Shown: positions 33,303-41,132, numbered from the stretch's first letter. The stretch is DNA of 45,288 nt from Chromatiales bacterium (GCA_016789845.1 JAEUQA010000046.1:1-45288); one strand, 5' to 3'. Numbers and translations: made by a program. The notes: generated by a model not told the origin, from the letters alone.

Positions 33303-36300
33303 CGGGCTACCAGCTCCACCGTCGCCTTCTTCGCCGCGCCGGCGCTGGTCCAGCGCAGCTCGACCTTCTGGCCCGGCTCCAGCGTCTTAAGGATCTCGTT
33401 GAAGCCGCCCAGGTTGCTCACTTCCTTGCCGTTGAGGTGCGTAAGGATGTCGCCGGCCTTCATGCCCGCCTTGTCGGCGGGGGAGCCGGGCACGGCGCCG
33501 TCGATGCGCAGGCCAGGTCCCGGATAGGCGAAGTCTGGCACGGCGCCCACGGAGACGCGGCGCGTCTGGGTCCCGGGCGCCGGGCCCGTCCCGGTCAGGG
33601 GCGTCGCGGCGGTGGCCGACAGGCGTTTCTCGGTGGAGGCCAGGTAGTTGATCGCTTCCGTGGCGACCGTGGCCACTTTCACCATGCCGGCGCCGTCCAC
33701 CTTGTCGGCCGTGTCGGTGGGCCGGTGATAGTCGAAGCCGGCGCCGGCGAAGAGCTGCACGCCCGGGATGCCGGCCTCGATGAAGGCCCGCTGGTCCGAC
33801 GATTCGCTGGCCCCGGGGATGCTCTTCGTCGGCACGCCCGTTACCGCCGTGATGCCGCTGAACACGAAGGGCCACTCCCGCGCGCTCTCGGTGGCGATGA
33901 CCGACACCGGGTTCGTGCCGAGACGGCCCACCGTGTCCAGGTTAATGACGCCGTAGATGCCCGACAGCGGCACGGGCACCGGGTTCTTCACGTAGTGGCG
34001 GGAGCCGATCAGCCCGGCTTCCTCGGCGCTGAAGGCCACGAACACGATCGTGCGGGGCGGCGGCGGGCCGGCGGCCAGGGCCTTCGCCATCTCGATCAGC
34101 ACCGCGACGCCACTGGCGTTGTCGTCGGCGCCGGGATGCACCTTGCCGAGGCCGTCCACCCGCGCGCCCGGCCAGCCGAGGCCCAGGTGATCGTAGTGGG
34201 CAGTGAGCAGCGCGGCCTCGCCCCTGAACTTGGGATCGGCACCGGGCAGCACGGCCACCACGTTCTGGACCGTCTCCTCCCTGTTGTCCGCGCCGCCGAC
34301 AGCCTTGAAGTTCTGGAAGAACGTGCCGTTGTCGCCGCCGGGCTTCAGGCCCGCCGCGGCAAACTGGTCGCGGATGTAGTCCCGTGAGGCCGCGAGTCCC
34401 GCGCTGCCGAACCCGCGGCCCTGGCGTTCCGGCGCCGCGAGCCAGTTCACGTGGGCGAGCAGCTTGTCGGCCGAATAGGCTGCCGGGGGCTCCGCCAGCG
34501 CAGCCCGCTTCGGCAGCGCCGACAGGGCGAGCGGCATACCCTTCTTCTGCAGGTTCACATTGAGCGGCGAGTCCGCGGTGGACCACTCGCCCTTGGCCAC
34601 GTTGGCGGGCTCCGTGCCGGCGAAGGCCAGCCAGGAGTACTTGCCGTAGTGGGGCAGCTTGCGGGCCAGGCCGTCCAGCGCCTCGGCCGGATCCGAGGTC
34701 ACCCAGCCCACGGCGAGCTTCGGGTCGTCCGGGTGACGATGGGTGAGCACGTGGGAGTGGCCGGCGAAGGGCAGCTCGGACGAGCCGATCTTCACGCCGG
34801 TGGCGCTGACCGTGAGGCCCAGGGAGGGCTCGCTGGCGTAGAGCTTCGCCGCGAAACGGTTCTGCCGGCCCAGGAGCCAGACGCTCTTGTCGGCGGGCAG
34901 CTTGCCGATCTCCTTGTCCGTCACGACCGTGATCTTGTTGGACGGGCTCTTCCAGGCGGCGAGCATGTTCCGCCAGCGCTCCGTCTCGGCGGCGGAGTCG
35001 GTGGGCAGCACGGCGACGACCTCGCTCGCGCCAAAGAGCTGGCCGATGCTGGGGGCCGTCTCGCGGGGATCGAGGATGCGGAAGACATCGAAGGCGGGGT
35101 CCACGGAGACGGCCGTGGGCGCCGCCTGGGTCTCGATGCTGAAGCTGGTGGTGGCGGCCTGGCTGCGGACCTTGCTGATCACCGGGCCCGCGGCGGTGCT
35201 GACCACCACGGGCACCTCGATGTCGTAGGGGCCGGCCTGGCGCTGGGTGACCACGCCGGTGACCGTGTAGCTTCCGCCCTTGCCGGCGACCTTCACGTCA
35301 CTGACGGCCAGGTTGGCGGCGCCCGTGCGGTTGACCCAGTCGTCGAAGAAGCGGGCCAGGTTCCGGCCGGTGGTCTTCTCGAAGGCGGTGCGCACGTCGG
35401 CGAAGCTGGCCCGGGTGCCCCGGTAGTCCTTGTAGAAGGTGCGGAGGGACTGGCGGAAGAGGTCGTCACCCACCATCTGCCGCAGCTCGTGGAAGCCCAT
35501 CAGCACCTTGCCGTAGCCGACCGCCTCCGTGGCGGCGCTGTGACGGGAGCGGAATTCCTTCAGCGGGAAGTCGCCGCTGGTGCTCGCGAAGTCCCGGTAC
35601 TTCTTCAGCACGTCGCGGCGGTATTCCGCGCCCTGGCCCTCGATCTCCTTCATGAGGTGATCGGCCAGGTAGGCGGTGAGGCCCTCGCACCAGTTGCCGG
35701 TGAGGTAGTCGACGTACACCGAGTTGCCCCACCAGTTGTGGAGGATCTCGTGGGGGTAGGAGGAGGTGAGGATGAAGGGGAAGCGGATGATCTGGGGGCC
35801 GAGCAGCGTGTAGGACGGCATGCCGTAGCCGGTTTCCCAGAAGTTCTCGACCAGCGCGAACTTCTTGTAGGGGTACGCGCCGATCAGCTCGTTGTACATG
35901 CGCAGGTAGCGGCTGGTGGCGTCCAGATACTTGCTGGCGAGGGCCGGGTCGGGCTTGCGCAGGTACACCTGGGCCTCGGCCAAACCCGCACTGGCGGTGT
36001 AGGGTGTGAGGGGGCCGCCGGCGATGGAGATCTCGTCCACGGCGCTCGGCGTTTCCCAGCGGGCCATGCCGTCGGGGCCGGTTGAGACGCCATTGCCCGG
36101 CGCGATGATGTGCCAGCCTGTCGGGGCATTCACGGTGAAGGAATAGGTGACGAGCTGGCCGGCCTGGTCGCCGGCGAGCTGGGGATACCACAGCGTGCTG
36201 CCGGCCAGGTAGATGCCCTCTACCGACACGATGCCCGGCGTTTCGGCAAAGCTGCGGGCGTATTCCTCGGGGCTCGCCGTGGGCGGGATGTCCACGAGGC

Positions 36301-36691
36301 CCGTGTACTCGACCCGGAAGCTCCGGCTGCCCGCCGGCAGCTGCACCCGGTAGCCGGCCACGCCGCGCCTGTTGGCCAGCTCCTCGCTGGTGCCGTTGAT
36401 GCCGGCGAAGGCCTTCGCGCTGGCGTCGGCGGGCAGCTTCTCCACCTTCGGTTTCGAGGCCGTCACCTGGAAGTTGGCGCCCAGCACGAATTCCACGGTC
36501 CTGCCGGCCATGGCCGCCGGCAGCGTAATCTCGGCCGCGGTGGTGAGCCGGTGGGCGGGCGGGTCGATGGTGGCGGTGAGCCGGTAGGCGGGCCACTCGG
36601 GGGACGTCGCGGCCGCCTGGGCCGTTACGAGGCCGGGTATTGCCAGGGCCCAGAACGCGGCAGCGGCGACGACGGGAAAACGGGTAGCCAT
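33299..36691 (-). CDS. Exported M1-like / M28 double peptidase with C-terminal PDZ domain
   Basis: A 1130-residue secreted protein. There is a signal peptide at 1-24. The M1-type gluzincin part has HEILH with His314, Glu315 and His318, then Glu336 (NWCEGLTAY); the usual GAMEN motif is replaced by TGYGMPSY. An all-beta middle region follows. The M28 aminopeptidase domain has LTAHYDHLG (His832), HPGADDNASG, FVAFSAEEAGLIGSRHY, NLDTVGR and YHRPTDTAD. The PDZ domain is at about 1035-1130 (PADKAGMKAGDILTHLNG). Each part is known as a separate exported peptidase. It probably degrades peptides in the periplasm or outside the cell. It is the first gene of an operon with DUF418. Confidence 0.87.
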   Translation of the reverse strand: MATRFPVVAAAAFWALAIPGLVTAQAAATSPEWPAYRLTATIDPPAHRLTTAAEITLPAAMAGRTVEFVLGANFQVTASKPKVEKLPADASAKAFAGINGTSEELANRRGVAGYRVQLPAGSRSFRVEYTGLVDIPPTASPEEYARSFAETPGIVSVEGIYLAGSTLWYPQLAGDQAGQLVTYSFTVNAPTGWHIIAPGNGVSTGPDGMARWETPSAVDEISIAGGPLTPYTASAGLAEAQVYLRKPDPALASKYLDATSRYLRMYNELIGAYPYKKFALVENFWETGYGMPSYTLLGPQIIRFPFILTSSYPHEILHNWWGNSVYVDYLTGNWCEGLTAYLADHLMKEIEGQGAEYRRDVLKKYRDFASTSGDFPLKEFRSRHSAATEAVGYGKVLMGFHELRQMVGDDLFRQSLRTFYKDYRGTRASFADVRTAFEKTTGRNLARFFDDWVNRTGAANLAVSDVKVAGKGGSYTVTGVVTQRQAGPYDIEVPVVVSTAAGPVISKVRSQAATTSFSIETQAAPTAVSVDPAFDVFRILDPRETAPSIGQLFGASEVVAVLPTDSAAETERWRNMLAAWKSPSNKITVVTDKEIGKLPADKSVWLLGRQNRFAAKLYASEPSLGLTVSATGVKIGSSELPFAGHSHVLTHRHPDDPKLAVGWVTSDPAEALDGLARKLPHYGKYSWLAFAGTEPANVAKGEWSTADSPLNVNLQKKGMPLALSALPKRAALAEPPAAYSADKLLAHVNWLAAPERQGRGFGSAGLAASRDYIRDQFAAAGLKPGGDNGTFFQNFKAVGGADNREETVQNVVAVLPGADPKFRGEAALLTAHYDHLGLGWPGARVDGLGKVHPGADDNASGVAVLIEMAKALAAGPPPPRTIVFVAFSAEEAGLIGSRHYVKNPVPVPLSGIYGVINLDTVGRLGTNPVSVIATESAREWPFVFSGITAVTGVPTKSIPGASESSDQRAFIEAGIPGVQLFAGAGFDYHRPTDTADKVDGAGMVKVATVATEAINYLASTEKRLSATAATPLTGTGPAPGTQTRRVSVGAVPDFAYPGPGLRIDGAVPGSPADKAGMKAGDILTHLNGKEVSNLGGFNEILKTLEPGQKVELRWTSAGAAKKATVELVAR

Positions 36692-36828
36692 GGCAGTCTC
36701 CAGGGGGCAGGAAACGGCGATTCTAAGCCCGTAGCCGGCCCGGGTGCCGCATGGCGGAGGGGCTGCGGTCCGATGCCGCAGGCCCGGTTGGCCGGGACAG
36801 GCAAATCATGGCGTTATACATTGTCCCG

Positions 36829-37365
36829 ATGCATCCGCTTCCCGAGCAGATCGATACCCGGCGCCTCCGCCTGCGGAGGCCTGAACCGGCCGACGCGGAA
36901 GTCATCTACGCGGCCTACGCGCAGGATCCGCTCGTCTGCCGCTACCTGGCCTGGTCGTCCCACGAGTCGGTCGCGGTGACCCACGGGTTCATCGCGGAGT
37001 GCCTGGCGGGCTGGGCGGCGGGCACGCCATTGCCCTACGTGATTGCCGATCCCCGGACCAACGCGGCGATCGGCATGATCGAGGCTCGCATCCGGTCCAC
37101 CACCATCGACATCGGGTACGTGCTCGCCCGGTCCCGGTGGGGCGGGGGACTGATGCCGGAGGCGATCGAGGCCCTGGCGGGCGCCTCTCTCACCTGCCCG
37201 GCGATCTTCCGCGTCCAGGCCATCTGCGATGTGGAGAACCACGCGTCGATCCGTGCGCTGGAGAAGTCGGGCTTCACCCGGGAGGGGCGGCTGGAGCGCT
37301 ACGGGATTCATCCGAATGTGTCGCCGGAGCCGCGGGCGGTGTTCATGTATGCGCGGGTCCGGTAG
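36829..37365 (+). CDS. GNAT-family acetyltransferase (RimJ/RimL-like)
   Basis: A 178-residue acetyltransferase: TRRLRLRRPEPADAEVIY at the N-terminus, YVLARSRWGGGLMPEAIEAL as the acetyl-CoA loop region, and CDVENHASIRALEKSGFTREG as the typical C-terminal part of RimJ-like enzymes. The start is uncertain. ATG at 36829 gives the usual family N-terminus and follows a TATACA box; ATG at 36808 has a weak ribosome site. It is divergent from the large peptidase gene. Confidence 0.83.
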   Translation: MHPLPEQIDTRRLRLRRPEPADAEVIYAAYAQDPLVCRYLAWSSHESVAVTHGFIAECLAGWAAGTPLPYVIADPRTNAAIGMIEARIRSTTIDIGYVLARSRWGGGLMPEAIEALAGASLTCPAIFRVQAICDVENHASIRALEKSGFTREGRLERYGIHPNVSPEPRAVFMYARVR

Positions 37366-37422
37366 GGTGCGGACCCGAAGGCAGGTCCCTGTATGCGGAC
37401 GGGCGCTATGTTGGAAACGCGC

Positions 37423-37848
37423 ATGACCACCGAAACCCGCTGTCTCAGCATCGCGATCGACTGCCCCCAGCCGCTGGCCTACGCCTGGCTCGCCATCCCG
37501 GAGAATTTCCCCCTCTGGGCGGCAGGCCTTGCCACGTCGCTGGAGGAAGTGGACGGGGAGTGGGTGGCCCGCTCTCCCGTGGGGTCCATGAAGATCCGCT
37601 TCTCGCCCCGCAACGACTTCGGCGTCCTGGATCACTGGGTGTACCCGGAGTCGGGCGGCGAGATCTACGTGCCGCTGCGGGTGGTGGCCAATGGCCGAGG
37701 CTGCGAGCTGAGCCTCACGCTCTTCCGTCAGCCCGGCATGGACGACGCGCGCTTTGCGGCCGATGCGGAGCTGGTCAGGACTGACCTCAGGTTCGCGAAG
37801 AAGATCCTGGAGGCCGGGCCCGGGAGCCGGGCGCACCAGGTCGCCTGA
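37423..37848 (+). CDS. SRPBCC-like (START/polyketide-cyclase fold) protein
   Basis: A 141-residue protein whose pattern of a first strand (RCLSIAIDCPQPLAYAWLAIPENFPLWAAG), antiparallel strands and a long C-terminal helix (DAELVRTDLRFAKKILE) fits the SRPBCC ligand-binding fold. No ligand or catalytic residue can be named. Start: ATG at 37423 with GGAA 7 nt upstream; two earlier in-frame ATGs (37393, 37408) lack ribosome sites. Confidence 0.68.
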   Translation: MTTETRCLSIAIDCPQPLAYAWLAIPENFPLWAAGLATSLEEVDGEWVARSPVGSMKIRFSPRNDFGVLDHWVYPESGGEIYVPLRVVANGRGCELSLTLFRQPGMDDARFAADAELVRTDLRFAKKILEAGPGSRAHQVA

Positions 37849-38019
37849 GGGTGCTGCTGCCGCGCGGCAGCCCGCCGCTGCCCGGGGATTATGTCAAGGG
37901 TGTCACCCATTTGGGGGATTCACACGCCTGAGTCGATCGGGTTAAAAAGGTCCCCAAGACGCCGCAGCTCCCGGTACCGGGGTTACTGCGATAACGATAA
38001 CCGTCAAGGGGGATTCCCA

Positions 38020-38610
38020 ATGCCTTCCCACGCAGCCAAGAGCCTGTTCCGATCCGGCCGGCACCTTCTAGCCGCCGGTGCCCTCATGACTGCTTTCATC
38101 GGTGGTGCGGCCAGCGCCGCCACGGTGACCTACAACTGGGTGCCCAATGCAGGCCAGTTCGGCAGCGGGAGCCTCACGTTCACGGATCCGGGCATCGTCG
38201 ATCCAGCCAACTTTACCGTCCCGGTGGGCGCGCTGGTCGGCCTCAGCTACACGTGGAACAACGGGGTCTCGATCAACCTGGCGTCGGTCACCACCATCAC
38301 CGCGGCAAACTTCCAGGCGGGCTGCGGCTACCTGATCAGCGCCTTCAACATGTCGGCCGCGACACCGGACCAGTTCCAGCTGGCCAATTCCGCCGGCAGT
38401 TGCTTCCCCAACTTTTTTGGGCCGGGCCTGGACTTCGTCCTGCCCGGCGCGGCTTCCAATAACCTCCAGAGCAACGGGATCTATCCCAGCGAGATCAATG
38501 CCGGCACCTGGCAGCTTGCCCCCGCGGTGGTCCCCGTTCCCGCAGCGGCCTGGCTGATGGGTTCGGGTGTCGCCGTGCTGGTGGGGCTGCGCCGCCGGAA
38601 GACCGCCTGA
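38020..38610 (+). CDS. VPLPA-CTERM sorting-signal exoprotein
   Basis: A 196-residue exported protein. A signal peptide runs to about residue 34 (AASAATVTYN). The mature part is a small beta-rich domain with two cysteines (QAGCGYL and AGSCFPN) that may form a disulfide. The C-terminus is VPVPAAAWLMGSG, a hydrophobic helix and RRRK, the three-part VPLPA-CTERM signal processed by exosortase-type enzymes. No exosortase is in the window. It has a strong ribosome site (AAGGGGGA) and is followed by a terminator, so it is a monocistron. The 171-nt upstream gap holds GGGTGTCACCC, a short palindrome, and nothing else I can name. Confidence 0.85.
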   Translation: MPSHAAKSLFRSGRHLLAAGALMTAFIGGAASAATVTYNWVPNAGQFGSGSLTFTDPGIVDPANFTVPVGALVGLSYTWNNGVSINLASVTTITAANFQAGCGYLISAFNMSAATPDQFQLANSAGSCFPNFFGPGLDFVLPGAASNNLQSNGIYPSEINAGTWQLAPAVVPVPAAAWLMGSGVAVLVGLRRRKTA

Positions 38611-38669
38611 GCTTGGACTCGCGACCCGCCGCCCCGCCGGGCGGCCCGGTTGCGGATCGACGGCAACGA

Positions 38670-38701
38670 GCAAGGGCCCCTGACGGGGCCCTTGCTGTTT
38701 C
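38670..38701 (+). terminator. Rho-independent terminator after the VPLPA-CTERM gene
   Basis: GCAAGGGCCCC pairs perfectly with GGGGCCCTTGC across a tgac loop, followed by TGTTTCT. It lies 59 nt after the stop codon. Confidence 0.88.
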
Positions 38702-38777
38702 TGCCTCCTGGAGCGGTGAGTGTCATGCAGCCCGGACTGGCGATATGCTGCACCCGCCCCGCAGCGATCAACGCCCG

Positions 38778-39926
38778 ATGCCGCTCTTGTTCCGTACCCC
38801 GCCGGCGAACCTTCGCGCCCTCGTGATAGAAGCGGAGCGCCTGCGCCTCGTGGCCCTGTCGGACAGCCACACCGAAGACATCCACCGGAACTTCACGGCA
38901 GACATTGCCCGCTACATGCTGCCGGCGCCAGCCATGGACATCAGCGCCACCCGTGAGTTCGTCGCCTCGGCACTGCTCGGGCTCGACCGCGCCGATGACC
39001 TGCACTTCGCGATCTGCCGACGGGCGACCGGCGAGTTCCTGGGCGTCTGCGGCCTGCACGGGAGCAGCAGGGTCGCGGAGCCGGAAGTGGGTCTCTGGCT
39101 GAAGAAGGCGGCGCAGGGCCAGCGCTTCGGCATCGAGGCGATCGCCGCCCTCCGGGGCTGGGCCGCGGAGCACGTCGATTTCGAGCGGCTGATCTACCCG
39201 GTCGACCGGCGGAACATTCCCAGCCGGCGGTTAGCCGAGCGGCTCTGCGGCGCGATCATCGGCGAGAAGAAGGTCATGTCGCTGGGCGGGTTCGAGCTGG
39301 ATGAAGTCGTCTACGGGATTCCCCCGGAGGGAACCCGGGAAGGCGAATCAGCGCTGCCTCCGGTCGCCCGCTTCCTTCTGGAACTTGACGCGCTCAAGCT
39401 CGTGGAACGCCGCACGTACATCAGCGGTGGCGAGCGCCGGGAGACCTCCGGCGAGCATTCCTGGCATGTGACGCTGGCCGCGTGGGCCCTGGCCAGCCAC
39501 CTGGAGCGGGACATCTCGCTGGAGAAGCTGCTGAAGCTGGCCCTGATCCACGACCTGGGCGAGATCGGCGCAGGGGACACCTTCCTGTACTCCGCCGACC
39601 GGCACCAGGGCGCCAGCGCCGAGCGGGAACACGTGGCCGGCATGGCGACCCGCCACGGCGCACTGATCCCGGACCTGGAAGCCCTGTGGGACGAGCAGGA
39701 GCTGGGGCAGACCCCGGAGGCCCGCCTGCTCAGGATCGCCGACCGCTTCCTGCCGTTTCTCCACAACATCACCAGCGACGGCCGAGCGTGGCGGGAGAAC
39801 GGCATCGCCAGGAGCCAGGTCCTGGGCGCGCACGCCTTCATCGCCGGCGAGGCGCCGGAGCTGTTTGCCTGGATCGAGGGGCAGGTGGAGGAGGCGGTGC
39901 GGCGGGGATGGTTGAGGGAGGGGTGA
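38778..39926 (+). CDS. GNAT acetyltransferase - HD hydrolase fusion
   Basis: A 382-residue two-domain protein. Residues 1 to about 180 are a RimJ-type GNAT domain (IEAERLRLVALSDSH, acetyl-CoA loop KKAAQGQRFGIEA). Residues about 195-380 are an HD-domain hydrolase of the YfbR/HD_3 kind, with His230 (EHSWHVTLAAWALASHL), His258-Asp259 (ALIHDLGEI) and a later Asp in RIADRF. HD_3 proteins are often nucleotidases acting on 5'-deoxynucleotides. The fusion suggests acylation and phosphohydrolysis of related substrates (inference). The start is set at ATG 38778 because the GNAT domain begins there; earlier ATGs exist (38745). Confidence 0.8.
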   Translation: MPLLFRTPPANLRALVIEAERLRLVALSDSHTEDIHRNFTADIARYMLPAPAMDISATREFVASALLGLDRADDLHFAICRRATGEFLGVCGLHGSSRVAEPEVGLWLKKAAQGQRFGIEAIAALRGWAAEHVDFERLIYPVDRRNIPSRRLAERLCGAIIGEKKVMSLGGFELDEVVYGIPPEGTREGESALPPVARFLLELDALKLVERRTYISGGERRETSGEHSWHVTLAAWALASHLERDISLEKLLKLALIHDLGEIGAGDTFLYSADRHQGASAEREHVAGMATRHGALIPDLEALWDEQELGQTPEARLLRIADRFLPFLHNITSDGRAWRENGIARSQVLGAHAFIAGEAPELFAWIEGQVEEAVRRGWLREG

Positions 39927-40253
39927 CTAAGTCGCGGCCGTCGCTGTCCCGGGCAGCGACCTGCGACGCACCTTCACCGCGACTTCGACCCGATGCCCCA
40001 GCCGGTTCATGATCGTCATGAGTCGGTCCACGGTGAAGCGCCCTAGGTCGGCATTGCGGATACGCGAGTAGTCCGCGGCGGCAATGCCCGTGCGACCATG
40101 GGCCTGCCGGACACTGAGTTCCTGCCTGTCCAGTGCCTTGATGATTTCGGCGGCCAGGATGGCCTTGAGCTGCAGCAGATCGGCATTCCGCTGGTTAAAG
40201 TCCCGGAATACGTTGCCGCTGCCGCGGGTGACCTCAATGGTCCTCGGACTCAT
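39927..40253 (-). CDS. higA: HigA-type antitoxin (XRE-family HTH)
   Basis: A 108-residue DNA-binding antitoxin. It has a central helix-turn-helix: IIKALDRQELSVRQAHGRTGIAAADYSRIRNADLGRFTVDRL. The C-terminal NRLGHRVEVAVKVRRR is typical of the XRE/HTH_37 antitoxins that follow Gp49-like toxins. Start: ATG at 40253, overlapping the toxin stop by 4 nt. It is expected to neutralise the toxin and repress the operon at the palindrome at 40614-40633. Confidence 0.88.
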   Translation of the reverse strand: MSPRTIEVTRGSGNVFRDFNQRNADLLQLKAILAAEIIKALDRQELSVRQAHGRTGIAAADYSRIRNADLGRFTVDRLMTIMNRLGHRVEVAVKVRRRSLPGTATAAT

Positions 40254-40597
40254 CGCAATATCCCCTCCAGTTGCTTCAGTCTTCTCCTGATCAGCTCGAT
40301 TTCCTGCTTCGGAGTCTTGATGCCCCGCGTCGCCTTCTTCTGGAAGGCGTGTATCACCCACACTTCGGCACCGAGCTGCAGCGCGTATACCAAGCGAAAC
40401 GCGTTGCCGCGGAACGGGAGGGCAATCTCGATCACCCCTGAACCCAGGCCCTTTACCGGCTTCGCGATTTCCGCTTTGCCACCTTCCGCAGCGATCGTGA
40501 GCGCGACGCGGAAGATGTCCCGTGCGCCTTCGGGAAAGTCCTCAAAGTCCTTCCGGGCCCGAGTGATCCAGGAAATCGGCCTGGTTGGTCGCGTCAC
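40250..40597 (-). CDS. higB: HigB-type toxin (phage Gp49-like, RelE superfamily)
   Basis: A 115-residue toxin of the Gp49/HigB group, ribosome-dependent mRNA endonucleases of the RelE fold. Typical segments are ARKDFEDFPEGARDIFRVAL, FRLVYALQLGAEVWVIHAFQKKA and KTPKQEIELIRRRL. The toxin precedes the antitoxin, the usual HigBA order. Start: GTG at 40597 with AAGGAG upstream. A near-consensus pair on its strand (TTGCCG, 17 nt, CAACAT) overlaps the operator. Confidence 0.9.
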   Translation of the reverse strand: MTRPTRPISWITRARKDFEDFPEGARDIFRVALTIAAEGGKAEIAKPVKGLGSGVIEIALPFRGNAFRLVYALQLGAEVWVIHAFQKKATRGIKTPKQEIELIRRRLKQLEGILR

Positions 40598-40613
40598 GGG
40601 CTCTCCTTGCGGA

Positions 40614-40633
40614 TGTTGTCATATGTGACAACA
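40614..40633. promoter_or_regulatory. HigBA operator palindrome
   Basis: TGTTGTCA-TATG-TGACAACA is a perfect 8-bp-arm palindrome, centred about 26 bp upstream of the toxin start. Its position within the likely promoter fits autoregulation by the antitoxin or the complex. Confidence 0.8.
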
Positions 40634-40735
40634 AGCGGCAAGGTGCTTTGTCGCGTGGCCACGGGCGCCAATCTGGACCGCGGCCCACCCGTGACTCAAT
40701 CCGCGTTTCGGGCGATTTCACCGGGGAAATAGTTG

Positions 40736-40763
40736 TTGACATGCGAGAGTCCCTGAGTAAAGT
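40736..40763 (+). promoter_or_regulatory. Strong sigma70-like promoter for the candidate RNA
   Basis: TTGACA at 40736-40741, a 16-nt spacer and TAAAGT at 40758-40763. It is the closest match to consensus that I see in the window. Predicted transcription start is near 40770. Confidence 0.75.
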
Positions 40764-40769
40764 ACGCAC

Positions 40770-40973
40770 CCCCATGAATATGGAAGCGAAAACTTTGTGC
40801 GTCCCCACGCAAGTTGGCGGGGCCTTTGCCCCGTGCCACGACCGCGCGTTCCTGCGCCCAGTGATGGGTGACGCGCTGACCTGAGGTCTTCCGAACATGG
40901 CGTCGGAAGGCCTCTTCGGGCCTTCCGGTGCAAGAACACGCCCCGGTTGGCCCAGCTAACCGGGGCTTTTTTT
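40770..40973 (+). ncRNA. Candidate structured small RNA, about 200 nt
   Basis: This transcript would run from the promoter at 40736 to the terminator at 40940. Hairpins visible in order: CCAT-gaat-ATGG; TGCGT-cccc-ACGCA; GGGGC-cttt-GCCCC; GCGCGT..ACGCGC enclosing CCC..GGG; CTTCCGA..TCGGAAG; AAGGCC-tcttcg-GGCCTT; then the terminator. I do not recognise it as 6S, 4.5S, tmRNA, RNase P RNA or a known riboswitch. A 36-codon frame starting ATG at 40774 (MNMEAKTLCVPTQ...) lies within it but has no ribosome site. Confidence 0.6.
40940..40973 (+). terminator. Strong Rho-independent terminator
   Basis: GCCCCGGTT at 40940-40948 pairs exactly with AACCGGGGC at 40958-40966, followed by seven T. Its position fits the end of the candidate small RNA. 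Confidence 0.92.
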
Positions 40974-41003
40974 CGCCCCGGGGTTTCGTGCCTGCGTGCC
41001 GAC

Positions 41004-41080
41004 GGATCGCTAGCTCAACGATGGAGAGCGGCCGGTAGCTAACCGGAGAGATGGAGGTTCGAATCCTTCGCGGTCCACCA
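41004..41080 (+). tRNA. tRNA-like element with non-canonical anticodon loop (possible pseudo-tRNA)
   Basis: All 77 nt fit a type I cloverleaf with encoded CCA: acceptor GGATCGC/GCGGTCC (one G-T wobble), T8-A9, D stem GCTC/GAGC with GG in the loop, 5-nt variable loop, and T arm GGAGG-TTCGAAT-CCTTC. The anticodon arm is abnormal: the loop is TAGCTAA, so position 33 is A where U is nearly universal, pair 27-43 is G-A, and T32/A38 can extend the stem. Formal anticodon is GCT (Ser), but serine tRNAs have a long variable arm, absent here. It could be a decaying tRNA or a tRNA-mimic RNA. Confidence 0.6.
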
Positions 41081-41132
41081 CCCCCTCTGACAGCGGTGGG
41101 GAATTGCGGAGTAGGAAAGAAGGAGAAGGAAA

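Noticed and set aside
40774..40884. 36-codon frame inside the candidate small RNA
   Set aside because: No ribosome site, and it is crossed by stable hairpins; not called as a gene, but substitution patterns in relatives should be checked.
40770..40973. 6S RNA, tmRNA, 4.5S or RNase P identity for the structured RNA
   Set aside because: No 5'-3' closing stem or central bubble as in 6S, no tRNA-like domain within it, and none of the conserved signal-recognition-particle or RNase P core strings.
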